The notes under the pieces: generated by a model
What the model saw: the letters and a program-made list of their open reading frames with translations, nothing else
Told to the model about the DNA's origin: nothing
The model's database searches: none
Shown: positions 34,043 through 45,900 of the stretch, piece by piece
Layout of the letters: every line of letters begins with the position of its first letter
Position numbering within the stretch: the first letter of the stretch is position 1
Program-made: the position numbers and the translations under genes
DNA from: Adineta ricciae
Taxonomy: Eukaryota; Rotifera; Eurotatoria; Adinetida; Adinetidae
Direction: 5' to 3'
DNA: 64,000 nt
Assembly (NCBI GenBank): GCA_905250025.1
Contig: CAJNOJ010000147.1
Coordinates: 1-64,000, forward strand

Positions 34043-35985
34043 AGTATGTTTCAGATGAAAATTTGAGCACTAAACTTAAAAATCTGGCCTCATGCCCAAT
34101 TTTTCAAACTGGCGATATGATATCAATGAGTTTAACAAGAATGTTGCCTTTAATTTTACAGCAGCCGGGAATTCTTCTTTCTCACAGACGAACTGTTTTG
34201 GAAAATCCAACGAATATTGTACCGGTGCTTGCCGAATGTGTTAAAAAACAAGCACCGGCTCATTTTCGGAATATTCTCTACTCCGATTGTATACAACCAA
34301 CGATTCCATCTACAACGGTGCCAACGACGTTACATTCGAACGAAACAGTTGATGAAAATGTGACTACACAAATGATAGAAGGATTCGTACTAGATGGCGA
34401 AGAGTTTAATACATTAATTAATGAGACGATTTCGTTTAATCAAACCCCTTATTCATATTTACAGGCTCAGCAATATCTATCTAAGATAAACACCTCTCAA
34501 GTAAGGACTAACTTTTGCCTATATATCTGTATTCTCCGTTTACACGCATTTGAAGTATTCGGCTCGGATGACGAATACGAACATATTCGGATGGGAAACT
34601 CGATTCGATCAAACTTACAAGAGAATATTCTACGTCGATCATCACACTTTACTCGTCACATGGATTTCACCGACAGCCTACCATCTAGGTGAACGAATTC
34701 AGTGGTATGTTCAAACAACAGTAGAGCATCGTGTTTCATCGCCCAGCAAATATAGAACAAACTTGCCGACTATGATTGATTTGGAATCGGATACTCCGAG
34801 TGCAGAAGCTCTATTTAAATATGATATTACAGAATGGGAAGGTTTGCATCAGATGCAAGCGCTAGATAATTCCATGGATAGTCTTACGCTGAATGGTGCA
34901 TGGTATATGTGTTCCGACCAACAAAATCGAGCATACTTTATCAATTCAGAAAGCAAGATCCTACAGTTGAATAGTCAGTTGGTGAAGGTAGAATAGACCA
35001 AAAATTCATGTCCATTCTGTCTTTTGTTGTTGTTATAGGACGTTCAATCGTTGAGAATCTTGCTAGCAGTTAATACAACTACAGGACAATTGAACCTTGA
35101 AATTCAATCTGACCATTTCTTTCAAAGTTCTTACGATCTAATAATGAAGATGGAACCCTTTGAACTACGCAGAAAAATGTTTACAGTAATCTTACCAACT
35201 AACGGTATCTCGCTACACTTCAAAACATGTCGAATGAATGTACCTGTATTTCTCTTCGTAGAGGAAATGACTCAAAAGGAGAAGAATGACTTTTGGTTTG
35301 TTCAACTTCATGAAAAAATGCTCGAAATGAAATTACTATCAAAGCACGAAGCATATTACGATCTCATCGGCTCAGAAGTTCCAGATGTTTACTTTCGGTA
35401 AGTCATTGAACTAATGAAAACAAAACTGAGCATAATGGTGAATATTTATCAAAGATTTCTCGGCCGTCTTATGGCAATGTCAATCTACTACAGCGTAAGA
35501 TTTCCGTTAAAGTTTCCGATATTCTACTACAGAATACTATTCAACAAAGAGTTGACATTGAATCTGTTAGAACTGAAATATTTCGATATTGACAATTTCA
35601 ACAAAGCAAAACAGAAGACTGATAAACCAGTTGCAGAAATTCTACAAAGATATTTTGCAAAACCAATCAAGCTCCAAATGATGCAAATACGACAAGGACT
35701 CAACGAGGTAAGACTACCTTATAATCAACTTTTGTTACTCTATACTCACAGGTGATACCAATTGAATGGATGGAACATCTGAACACTGAAGATATTGAAA
35801 AAATGATTAGTGGTTTCTGTACCGTACATGAAATGGAAAGAGCTCGTCAACAGGAAGAAACTTCATTAGTGCAGATGGCCACTGTTGATACTAAATCCAT
35901 CGATACAAATATTCAATCCAACGAAGATAATAAGTCTTCAACGGTTGACGTAGTAGTGAAAACCAGATGTTGTACAATTCTATAA
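34043..35985 (+). CDS. cGLR-WW-HECT gene, 3' part, second haplotype
   Basis: Exons are 34043-34500, 34556-34987, 35039-35397, 35455-35707 and 35752-35985, with every phase as in the first haplotype. It ends with the same KTRCCTIL. Here the third intron begins GTAAGT (canonical); in the other haplotype the same site reads GCAAGT. The apparent in-frame stop at 35399 is thus intronic. Both haplotypes keep the WW signature residues and the HECT N-lobe core, which supports the fusion as a real, selected product. Confidence 0.8.
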
Positions 35986-36836
35986 CTAGCATTCGAAATA
36001 TCCATAGATTCAAGCACTTCGTCAAATTATGACGAGCAAATCATATAACGAAAGAATTTCTTCGTAGACACAACTATTGAGCTGTCTACGGTATAAAAAC
36101 TAAAGATCTTATTGAATTGACCATGCTTATTTATAATCAGAGTATTCAAAATTCGTAACCAGCACACCTACTAGGGAGGGAGAGAGCTTAAACACCTTTG
36201 TTCTTTAATGATTATTCACTTCAGAAGTATGAGCAGATCTTAATTATAATTTTGATAGATGTCTGAAGTGCATCTTTGGCTTATCTGCGCTCAAAAGGCG
36301 CACGTCACAACTAGCGTAACGAAGGAATGAATATATGAGAAAATTGTGAGGCCTATCTGTAGGCTTTGCCAAAGAAAATAATAAATATCAGGTTCTCTCA
36401 ATGCTCAGACACGCCTTCTCTGATGTCATCCTTTCTTAGATAAAACTTCGGGATTCATTGAAATCTGCATGATCGATTCATACTATGAAAATGATGATAA
36501 TGGATGTTAAAGAAGACGTGTTCTTCAATTCCCGGTTGCTTTCTTACAAAATGCGATAAAGAACTTTCTAGAATACAATTTGCCAGTGACAATATTATTT
36601 TTTTCAAAATGAATCATACTTTCATTAAATAAATTTTTAATTTGACGTTATCATTTATACACATTTAATCCTTTAAGAAGCGCTATGACGCAAATCATGA
36701 AAACAAAATGTCTAGTTTAACCTGAAGGAAAATTAAATTTATTAACTATTTTTATTCTGCTGTTACACAACGACATCAAACTTGCAGGAATATAAGACAA
36801 ATTTTGAATTAAAAATCTTTCAATAACTACAAGACC
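35986..36836. other. Intergenic, second haplotype copy of 31325-32161
   Basis: Collinear with small indels, including an extra ~14 bases near 36570. Keeps the hairpin at about 36213-36272. Nothing else recognised. Confidence 0.55.
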
Positions 36837-37895
36837 ATGCCTCTACTTACAACACTCATCAACATCTACTACAATATCGTTCGTTACTTCATGTCGTTAA
36901 TCTTCTTTTTTGGAATTACCGGTTCATTATTGAACATTATCCTGTTTTCTCGCCAAAAACTAAGACAAACATCATGCTGTATCTGTATGTACCGATATTT
37001 AGATTCGATTTCATCTCTATCTACTTTATTTCCAATAGATTTTCTTGCAGCATCATTCAGTAGCCTTCTGTCGTTACTTTTCGGTTTAATTCCGACGTTT
37101 TATCTACTCAATAACGTCTATCCTGGTAACTATTCCGTTGTGTTCTGTAAAATGCAAGGATACATCACTCATACAAGTCTTCAGATGACACGAATGTTTC
37201 TCGTTCTGGCTTGTTTCGATCGTTACGCTCTTAGTTCATCCAGTAGTTATTTGAGAAAGTTTGCAACCGTTTCCGTTGCACGTCGATGCGTTCCTATCGT
37301 GATGTTATCATGCTATTTAATCGCAATTCATTTAATTATTTATCTTGATATTGTCAATAGTTCTTGTGGCATTTACCAATTATCAGTATTAATCTATAAT
37401 AGTGTTTATTCGATAGCAACAATATCGATTACAATGCCTTTGCTCATGTTCATTTTTTCGTTCTTAACGTTTGTCAATTTAAAACAGCGTCAAAAGAAAC
37501 GACAGCAAATGAATTCAGCAGTGATTCCTCGTGATATCATCCACGATAAGAAGGTGTTTTTTACGTTATTAGTGCAATTATTGTTGTATTTCATATCAAC
37601 AGGATTGTATGCACCGAATATCATTTATACAACAATTACGCAAAATATGCCGAAATCGTCGGATCAACAGGCGATTGGACTTTTTATTAACGCATTTGCG
37701 CTGCTTCTTATCTATATCTATCCTGGCTTCTCGTTTTTGGCTTTTACAGTTTCATCGAAAACATTCCGAAGAGAATTATTCAGTTTAAGGAAACTATTTC
37801 CATCTTACTGTGTACGACGTACAGCAGTATTACCTTACAGGACTACGAATCGGAGGATGAACACAAACGACGCAGTCAATAATAAAACATTTTGA
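36837..37895 (+). CDS. Seven-transmembrane receptor, second haplotype
   Basis: Allele of 32162-33220 with about a dozen amino-acid changes. The 54-bp intron is 36985-37038; its acceptor region reads CCAATAG where the other allele has TTTTCAGTAG, so the shared TAG is the acceptor used in both. DRY and the TM7 sequence are unchanged. The exon sequence is better conserved than the flanks, so the gene appears to be under constraint. Confidence 0.8.
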   Translation: MPLLTTLINIYYNIVRYFMSLIFFFGITGSLLNIILFSRQKLRQTSCCICMYRYLDSISSLSTLFPIDFLAASFSSLLSLLFGLIPTFYLLNNVYPGNYSVVFCKMQGYITHTSLQMTRMFLVLACFDRYALSSSSSYLRKFATVSVARRCVPIVMLSCYLIAIHLIIYLDIVNSSCGIYQLSVLIYNSVYSIATISITMPLLMFIFSFLTFVNLKQRQKKRQQMNSAVIPRDIIHDKKVFFTLLVQLLLYFISTGLYAPNIIYTTITQNMPKSSDQQAIGLFINAFALLLIYIYPGFSFLAFTVSSKTFRRELFSLRKLFPSYCVRRTAVLPYRTTNRRMNTNDAVNNKTF

Positions 37896-38477
37896 ATCTG
37901 ATGTGCTGTGTTCTCTTGTGAATGTTTGAAAATAAATCTACATAAGTGTGATATTGTATGTTCACCATATACGGAAGGAATACATTAATGCAATTAGTAT
38001 GTCACTCATTCCTGTCGCATATCATTATTCAGTATAATCGTACCTTACGAGTTTCACATAGTATGCAGAGTATGAAACAGCCAATACACTTTTGTAAAAA
38101 TTTAAACGTAAATAATCTTCAATGAATGATGAATCTCATGCTTGAACTATGATTTAATTAAGTCAGATAGGCTATGTCAAAGAAATATCCATATGATTAC
38201 TACAGTACTAATAACTACTCGCTTTGCATTTACATTAGTTTCTGATATGTAGAAGATTATACACAGCGAGGTTTTGTTGAACAGAAAATTGTTCTTATAC
38301 ATCAATTTTTGCCATTACTAAAACGAAATCCGTTCTCTTTCGTATTCATACATCATAAACAGATGTGCATATTCTCTCAAGCACTTTCTTTCCGAGAATG
38401 ATGATAGTTGATTCAGAAATCTGTCGTGAATAAGCATGTCTTTCTCTCGCACCACCTGCTTCTTTTGCTGAATGGAG
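37896..38477. other. Intergenic, second haplotype copy of 33221-33804
   Basis: Collinear with the first copy but with several indels. No gene recognised. AATAAA follows the receptor stop at about 37932. Confidence 0.5.
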
Positions 38478-38485
38478 TATAAAAG
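38478..38485 (+). promoter_or_regulatory. TATA box of BRICHOS-like gene (complete copy)
   Basis: TATAAAAG in the context GGAGTATAAAAGACAAC, conserved in both haplotypes. Its distance to the two candidate ATGs (9 and 36 bp) favours the second. Confidence 0.75.
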
Positions 38486-38520
38486 ACAACGCGATGATTT
38501 CGATCTATAATCAATTGAAA

Positions 38521-39363
38521 ATGTTGAAAACTTTTGCTCTCCTTCTGATAACTTGTGCTGCGTTTGCTACAGCATTAAAACAACATCGTACTGTTGGCAT
38601 TATTGAAAATGGAATGTTCATCGAACAGACTGTTACTCATTATGACGATCTCCACGTCATTGAAGTACCTCAACATGGTGATCGTGCTCAAATCATGGCT
38701 TATCTGGATTTTCGTTCGGGTCTTCAGCTGATCAAAGATGTGAGAAGTCAAAGATGTCAGCTGTCCAACATGGAAGCAGCAACACGAATTGCTCATTCGA
38801 AGATGGTTTCCATGAAATCAGCCGACAATGGCCTTTCGATGCCCGATCTTCCAGTCGATGCGAGTGGTGTGGAAGAAATTCGTGTTTTCAAACTCGAACG
38901 ACAAGATGTGATTCAAAATATATCACATCTTCGCTTGGAATTTCAACAAGCATGTGCTGGCTTAGCAATTCATTGGGCTGATTCGGTGAATGAGAATGAT
39001 GTCGATGGAATGGTACGAAATGGTGAATTAATGTATGATAAACAAGAAAAGATCATGATTCAACCAACAAATCCAGATAGTCGACTCAATCAACGAAATT
39101 CTTGTAATCCGAATCCTCAATTAATGCCTCCGACCCAGTTTACTTGTCACGGCAACTGTGTGAATCAAAAATGCATAGCAATGTCAAATTCAGGTTATTA
39201 CTTTATTCTTTGCCCATTGAATGGAAGTATCGGACAAAGTTGCGCGACGCATGTTGCTCATACAAACGGTAAGTGTAAGTTATGCTGCAACGATCCAAAG
39301 TCATCTTGTTTACCACCCTCGAACAGTGGTTTTTGGCAACGTTGTGATTGTGTAGTAATATAG
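38521..39363 (+). CDS. Secreted BRICHOS-like protein with Cys-rich C-terminus
   Basis: Single exon, 280 residues from the preferred Met (289 if the upstream ATG at 38494 were used). Signal peptide MLKTFALLLITCAAFATA. Residues ~25-150 resemble a BRICHOS pro-domain: a beta-rich start, then 'IMAYLDFRSGLQLIKDVRSQ' and a Cys shortly after (RCQLSNM), much like the 'D(F/Y)..G..AY.....CYLM' core of that family. The last ~80 residues hold 13 cysteines (CNPNP...CHGNCVNQKC...CKLCC...CDC), likely a disulfide-bonded secreted module. BRICHOS domains act as intramolecular chaperones for aggregation-prone secreted peptides; that assignment is tentative. AATAAA follows at about 39426. Confidence 0.65.
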   Translation: MLKTFALLLITCAAFATALKQHRTVGIIENGMFIEQTVTHYDDLHVIEVPQHGDRAQIMAYLDFRSGLQLIKDVRSQRCQLSNMEAATRIAHSKMVSMKSADNGLSMPDLPVDASGVEEIRVFKLERQDVIQNISHLRLEFQQACAGLAIHWADSVNENDVDGMVRNGELMYDKQEKIMIQPTNPDSRLNQRNSCNPNPQLMPPTQFTCHGNCVNQKCIAMSNSGYYFILCPLNGSIGQSCATHVAHTNGKCKLCCNDPKSSCLPPSNSGFWQRCDCVVI

Positions 39364-39996
39364 TTCTGTTGAATGACCTACTTTTTTCTCGTACTTGTAC
39401 AGAGTAAAAATTCTTTATTGAAGAATAAAATCAATTATTCATTTTTTTTTCGTAATGAACGAATATATCCAAAGAAGACACTTAATGGTGTCGATTTTTA
39501 CTTTCTTGTCCTCGACATCCTCTTCTTCCCATCATCTGTTGGAGCGATGAAATATCACATTCGATTCCTTGATGTTGATGAACATCAGAGAATCAAGTTC
39601 ATTTCAACATGACAATCTCGATTGAAGTCACTAGGTGAAATTGAAACAGTTTATGTACAAATGGACAATCCATGTTTTAGTATTGACTCTCTTTCGATGA
39701 ATCATTGATGAAAATATGTTCGTTTTAGTTTTCTTTTCGTTTGATCTTAGTAGATTAGCAATAATTACTAAGATTAATCGCCTTTTAATCGTTAATGTAG
39801 TTATGTGAAGTACATAAAATATTTATGCGATGCAGTTATTATTTATTATAATAAATTCGTTCACACTTACACCGATAAAAAATAAAACTGATGAACATTT
39901 CCTGTTTCGCACTTTCTATAGACTAGTTCAGTTGCATTTATGTTTGCCTTCAAGTGCTTGTTGAAGCTAGTGAAAAATAATCATTATCTGTAAGTA
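39364..39996. other. Intergenic, convergent genes
   Basis: Lies between the ends of the BRICHOS-like gene (plus) and the mucin-like gene (minus). Contains AATAAA on plus at about 39426 and TTTATT at 39842-39847, a minus-strand AATAAA about 150 bp beyond the mucin-like stop. Short open frames here have no family features. Confidence 0.6.
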
Positions 39997-42900
39997 CTAA
40001 TAGAAAAAGGAACTTACTTCATCAGATACAAGAGCACGGCGTATAGCAATGTTTATTGCACGATTATGTTGAGGACTGACTGTGCAAACGAATTCAACAA
40101 CCAAACTGTCACGGTTCTGCGTGCTTAAACTTGTCACTTGAATTGATTCCAAGCCTTTACCATGATGTTTACGGACCTCTTTCATCAAAGCTTGTTTGAA
40201 ATTTTGAACAAACTCTCCTTTCAAGTCGTGAGAGACTTTTTCAAGTGTCACACCATGAAGAACAAACGAAGAAAATATCTCTCGTAACGCACATTGAGAA
40301 CATTCAGCATCCAAACGGCCGCCTTTACCAAACGCACCGCCCGATGAGCTTGTAATAATCTAGATAAAGCAAAATAAAATCATTATCGTATTATAAAATA
40401 CCACCACTTATCATAACAATAACTCTTTTCCAAAGCAAAACGAATAACATGTTTCATACTTACTCGACCAATATGATTACCAGAGTGATCTGGTTTCCCT
40501 TGAGGATGATGAGGTGATGGAGAGCGACGCGAACCAGGGGCTTTACCATCCTTTGAACTATGTGGTTTGTGTACTGTATCATCATCGTCACTGGATTCCG
40601 ATGAAGATGATTCTTCAATACATTGCTTGTGTGGGCCTACAAAAGAATGACTCTCGTGAAATTCTGCCGATACTTTTCCGGAAGAGCATTAACCACAATT
40701 TTCAAAACAACTTGGAAACAAAACAAAAAATAATTCGCATTTCCCTAACAAACTCATACACTTATACCGGCTACGTCACCTCCCCGCCTCTCTAAACGCA
40801 CTGCCCGCGATTTCCTTCCCAATCACCATCTTCCCCATATTCCCACCATCTCAGTTCATATTACCTGAAGCATGGCTTGCCGGCTTGTGGGTAGTAGCCT
40901 TTTCGGGTTTGCCTGATACAGCGTGTTCAGGTTTACCAGCACCAGTATGTTCTGGTTTACCAGTCGATTCCTGCTTAGGTTTGCCAGTGGCACCATGTTC
41001 AGCCTTGCGAGTAGACTTGTGCTCCGATTTACCTGTAACACCATGTTCTGGTTTAGCAGTGGATTCGTGTTTAGGTTTCCCAGTTGCACCATGCTCAGCC
41101 TTGTGAGTGGGTTCGTGTTTAGGTTTGCCAGTGGCACCATGCTCAGCCTTGTGAGTGGGTTCGTGTTTAGGTTTGCCAGTGGCACCATGTTCGGCTTTGT
41201 GAGTGGGTTCGTGTTCTGGTTTACCTGTGGCACCATGCTCAGCCTTGTGAGTGGGTTCGTGTTTAGGTTTGCCAGTTGCACCATGTTCAGCTTTGTGAGT
41301 GGATTCGTGTTCCGGTTTACCCGTGGCACCATGTTCAGCCTTGTGAGTGGGTTCGTGTTTAGGTTTGCCAGTGGCACCATGTTCGGCTTTGTGAGTGGAT
41401 TCGTGTTCTGGTTTACCCGTGGCACCATGCTCAGCCTTGTGAGTGGGTTCGTGTTCTGGTTTGCCAGTGGCACCATGCTCAGCCTTGTGAGTGGGCTCGT
41501 GTTCTGGTTTACCAGTGGCACCATGTTCTGGTTTGCCAGTGGCACCATGCTCAGCCTTGTGAGTGGATTCGTGTTCTGGTTTGCCAGTGGCACCATGCTC
41601 AGCCTTGTGAGTGGGCTCGTGTTCTGGTTTACCAGTGGCACCATGCTCAGCCTTGTGAGTCGATTCGTGTTCTGGTTTGCCAGTGGCACCATGTTCGGCT
41701 TTCTGAGTGGACTCGTGTTCTGGCTTACCAGTGACACCATGCTCAGTCTTGTGAGTGGATTCGGGTTCAGGCTTACCAGTGACACCATGCTCAGTCTTGT
41801 GAGTGGATTCGGGTTCAGGCTTACCAGTGGCACCATGTTCAGCCTTGTGAGTCGATTCATGTTCTGGTTCACCAGTGACACCCTGCTCAGTTTTGCGAGT
41901 AGATTCATGTTCAGGTCGGGCGGTGGCAGCGTGCTGTGATTTGCCAGTTGAATGTGATTGTGTCTGACGTGTGATATCTTGTGATGGTTTGTTGGTCACA
42001 GCCGGTTCCGGTTGGAACGTGTTCAAATATTAGGTGATGGGGCATATTGAGTCGCTAACTCGTTCGATTGGCGATGTTGATCACATGTTGCAAGATGTAC
42101 TAGGGAGATTCGCGTGTTGTGGCGGAAATTGTTATGGTTTGTGGGATGTGAATGTTGTAAAATAGTTTCATGGTGCTGTTGATTCGTTCCAGCGGCAGTG
42201 TAGTAGAATCAAGTAGGAGGGTGATTGAATGGGAAAAGTAAAAACAATCGCTGGATGGAATGCAGGTATTAATGGTCACAACATTTTCGGTCTGTGAGTT
42301 TTGTGCGTGCTGCTGCTTGGCGAGAGCATATTTTTGCTGATAGCACAGGTGATGCGGAGTATTGTTAAGTGTTAACATGTGTGTGCATTCTAGGCGTAAG
42401 TTATTATTTGTATATTTATATAGGGTTGTGCTGTTTGGACGCAAGTTTCAGCAAAGTTTTTCTTATACGTTTTGATAAATTTGATCGATGGAACGTAGGT
42501 AGAAAGTTTTTTTTGCGCAAGGACACGTTTTTTTTCTCATTCTACCTGAATGTACAAATAAATGTCGTTTCAAAGACGAGCTGATGTGGAAACTCATCAT
42601 TGAAAACTTCCAACATAAATCTTAGATTTAAATCGTCGCAAGAAGTGAGCACAGAACGTAAAATAAAATTATTATGTTTCTCTATTAAAACCCGAATACA
42701 CGACAGAATTGAATTGAATTAATTCCCTTTTGAGTGAACACTTGTCCACGCAAAGCCACGAGTGGCGCATGGCGATAAAGAAATACCGCTTTAACGTAGT
42801 GAAATGAATAATTAGATATATTATATCAACAAGGGATGGCAGTGACGCACATTGAGGAAAGTATTGTGGGCACACTTGTGCAATTTGAAATAGGAATATG

Positions 42901-45900
42901 TTTTGTTAGTTTCCACAGCTAGTCCATACGATATTTTTGCAGTAATCAAAAGGTACCACCATAAGTATTAGCTATACGTAATTGTGCTAAATCTACTCAT
43001 ACGAAAATAATAGTTCCCAAAACGAGTATTCATACTTTATATATTCCAACTAAGACATGAACCGTGTGAGTAGTCTAAAGGATTCTGCAATTGTTTTCTG
43101 CTAACGCTTGTCAAGTGGTTGTAGAATGTATTGCTGTTGTATTAGATGAGCACCACCAATCCTTTCTCTATCTGTATAGAGACATCTGTTATGATTGGTG
43201 CGTTACTCCAGATCATGTGAAAAAGTTCATTTAACTCTGTATCAATTTTTCAGCTCTTTGATTGGTTTCTTCGCTTTTATTTTCTCTCATTTATTTCGCA
43301 TTATGATCTTTGGGCACTAATCAAGTGCAAGACACCATCATTTAGTCACTAACGAACGAAAGACGCGTGTCCGTAATATCATTCATTTATTAAATAAAGT
43401 TCTGTAAAATACATTTTTCTTACATATCATGATTTTTCAGTATTACTCTTCGTCGTTTCACTGACAAACAGAGATGATTGGTAGAACATAATTATCTACG
43501 TGTTACATCAATGATCTACTATACCTACGCGATGAATATCTTTGCATTAAGATGTTGTATCTTTTTTGTTATTAGCAAAAAACAGCAGATTTCTTTTATT
43601 GTTTCTCCCGAACTTATATAGGGATTTTTGTTAGACTTAATTTTCTTTCGACTATCTGTCCAAGCAGGATGCTTAATTAAGTTTTAACTTTCATCGTTTG
43701 ATTGTCCCTAAAGAATTTTGATTCACCATCTAGCTCGTCAATCAAATTAGTCCAATCAGTCATCAACCTTAATATACATTAACTGTTTCTTTTGAAACGA
43801 ACATAATAGACGAGAATCTGCGTATCGACACTTTTTCTCCATTTTGATCAATCGAATTAGGTCGCCATGTCACAGTTTGCCTTTCAATCAAGATATGCAT
43901 TTTTTTCGGGTGCGGTACAATCTAACCGATTCGGATAATCATTATTAATGAACCTCATTTACAGCTTTTTCAAGCTTTTCTTCAAAAGTAGAAATATCAA
44001 GTTTATGAAAACAAATTTGAAAGTTACAATAAATACCACTGAAAAATATCATAATCATCATAGTGTCACATAACGTAAAATAATTCACTTCCCACTCCTT
44101 CAAAACAATTCCAACTTATCATCCTTCCTCACAACACGCGTGGAACAACATTATGCTATTCTATGTAACTCTGGAAACGTAATATTTGAAAACTACTATT
44201 CTCATTGTTGCCAACCTCACCTGCGTGGGTCGTACCGTGCTCTGTTTCAGTTGTTCTGTGAGCTTTCTCCGTGGCATGCGCATCTGTTTTTCCTGCCTTT
44301 TCAGTTACATGAGCTGCACCAGTTGTATGAGCGGCTTCTGTAGCATGTGCCTTTTCAGTTGCTGGAGCCTTTTCGGTTACATGTGCCGCACCAGTTGTAT
44401 GAGCGGCTTCTGTAGCATGTGCCTTTTCAGTTGCTGGAGCCTTTTCGGTTACATGAGCTGCACCAGTTGTATGAGCGGCTTCTGTAGCATGTGCCTTTTC
44501 AGTTGCTGGAGCCTTTTCGGTTGCATGTGCCTTTTCAGTTGCTGGAGCCTTTTCGGTTGCATGTGCCTTTTCAGTTGCTGGAGCCTTTTCGGTTGCATGT
44601 GCCTTTTCAGTTGCTGGAGCCTTTTCGGTTACATGAGCTGCACCAGTTGTATGAACAGCTTCTGTAGCATGTGCCTTTTCGGTTGCTGGAGCCTTTTCGG
44701 TTACATGAGCGGCACCAGTTGTATGAGCGGGTTCAGATTTGGTAGTTGTATCTTCGACGCTTTCACTGCTTGCACTGTCTTCATCTCCGGGTTTCAACAA
44801 AGAGCATTGTCCAATTTTGTCTCTGATCTGAAAAGAGATGGAAAGGTTAGTTTAAATTTGACAAGTGCTATGAGGGCCGGAGAAAGTCCGATCGGGGTGT
44901 GGGTGAGGGTGGGTGTTTCATCTGGATTTAGGAAAGACAATGAAAATTCTGACATTTTGAATAGGCCGTGAGCAAACCGAGAAGTCAGAGATTCGCAACA
45001 TTTGAACTATTCAGGTATTTCAGTGTTTACCGTCACAGTGGAGACTTGCATATTCGAAAAGTTCGACCATCTCTTTTGAAGGGAGATATACATCAAAATC
45101 TACCGTTAACTTTTTTTAAATATCTGTCATGCTCCACCTTATTAAATTCCTCTTTCTCAGAAGTTAGACTTAAACAAAGAGTTTGTACCTAATATGAACT
45201 TCAAAGTGAAAATTGAAGTGATTTTGAGAAGACGCAAAAAAATATTTTTAAAAGCATCATAAAATTACCTTATCGTTTGTACAGCAATGTTTCATACCAA
45301 GCTTCGCCATGTCATGAGCAGCTTTCGGCACTGAACATGTGTAGTGGAACACAGTGTTCGTGGCGTTTCCACCAACTGTTTGCACTTTGCATTGATAGTT
45401 CACTTTGTTGCCGTGAGTCTGATCCATGTATAGATTCAATTGTGTTGTCACCTCTTCGCTCACTGCGGCTAAACGACTTGCGTTGTTTGCATAGCGGGCT
45501 TCGCATGGACAATCTTGAACAACTATGGTGCCTTGCAAAGTCTGATCATCGACTTCTTTGATTGAAGAGTCATCACACTGTTTCATTTGAACATTGCGTG
45601 ACGTAGCTGGTGATTTCTTCGTGACACGTTGTACTGGTCTCTCTGAAAGTAGACAAAAGTGACGAGGAGATCTGACATTCACATAGACATCTACTTGAAG
45701 GTGCCGCGTTGGTCGAACGCTTGGCTGTTTCATGTACAACAGGTTTGTTTGTTGCATGTTCTTCGGCTTTGGATGTGCTAGCATGTTGTGTACCTGCGAG
45801 AACAAACGAAAAAGTTGAGAAAGTGTCACCGATGCACAGGTGCATGTTTTCGTAGAATTTCATACAAATGGTTTTATTATATTGTGAATGTATGTATGAA

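Noticed and set aside
30737-35400. In-frame stops in the HECT region taken as evidence of pseudogenes
   Set aside because: Both stops fall inside a 57-bp intron with GC/GT donor and AAAG acceptor; removing it restores the HECT consensus in both haplotypes.
40930-41930. Regularly spaced repeats considered as a CRISPR array
   Set aside because: Units are contiguous coding repeats without unique spacers, in a spliced eukaryotic gene.
40923-41939. Plus-strand frame of Phe/Ser/Gly/Val repeats opposite the 16-residue repeats
   Set aside because: A reverse-strand shadow of a tandem repeat; hydrophobic repeats with no signal or domain, and the minus-strand gene has consistent splice sites and phases.
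44895-44925. GTGTGGGTGAGGGTGGG stretch considered as bdelloid telomeric (TGTGGG) repeat
   Set aside because: Only a few imperfect units inside an intron at a haplotype indel; no array.
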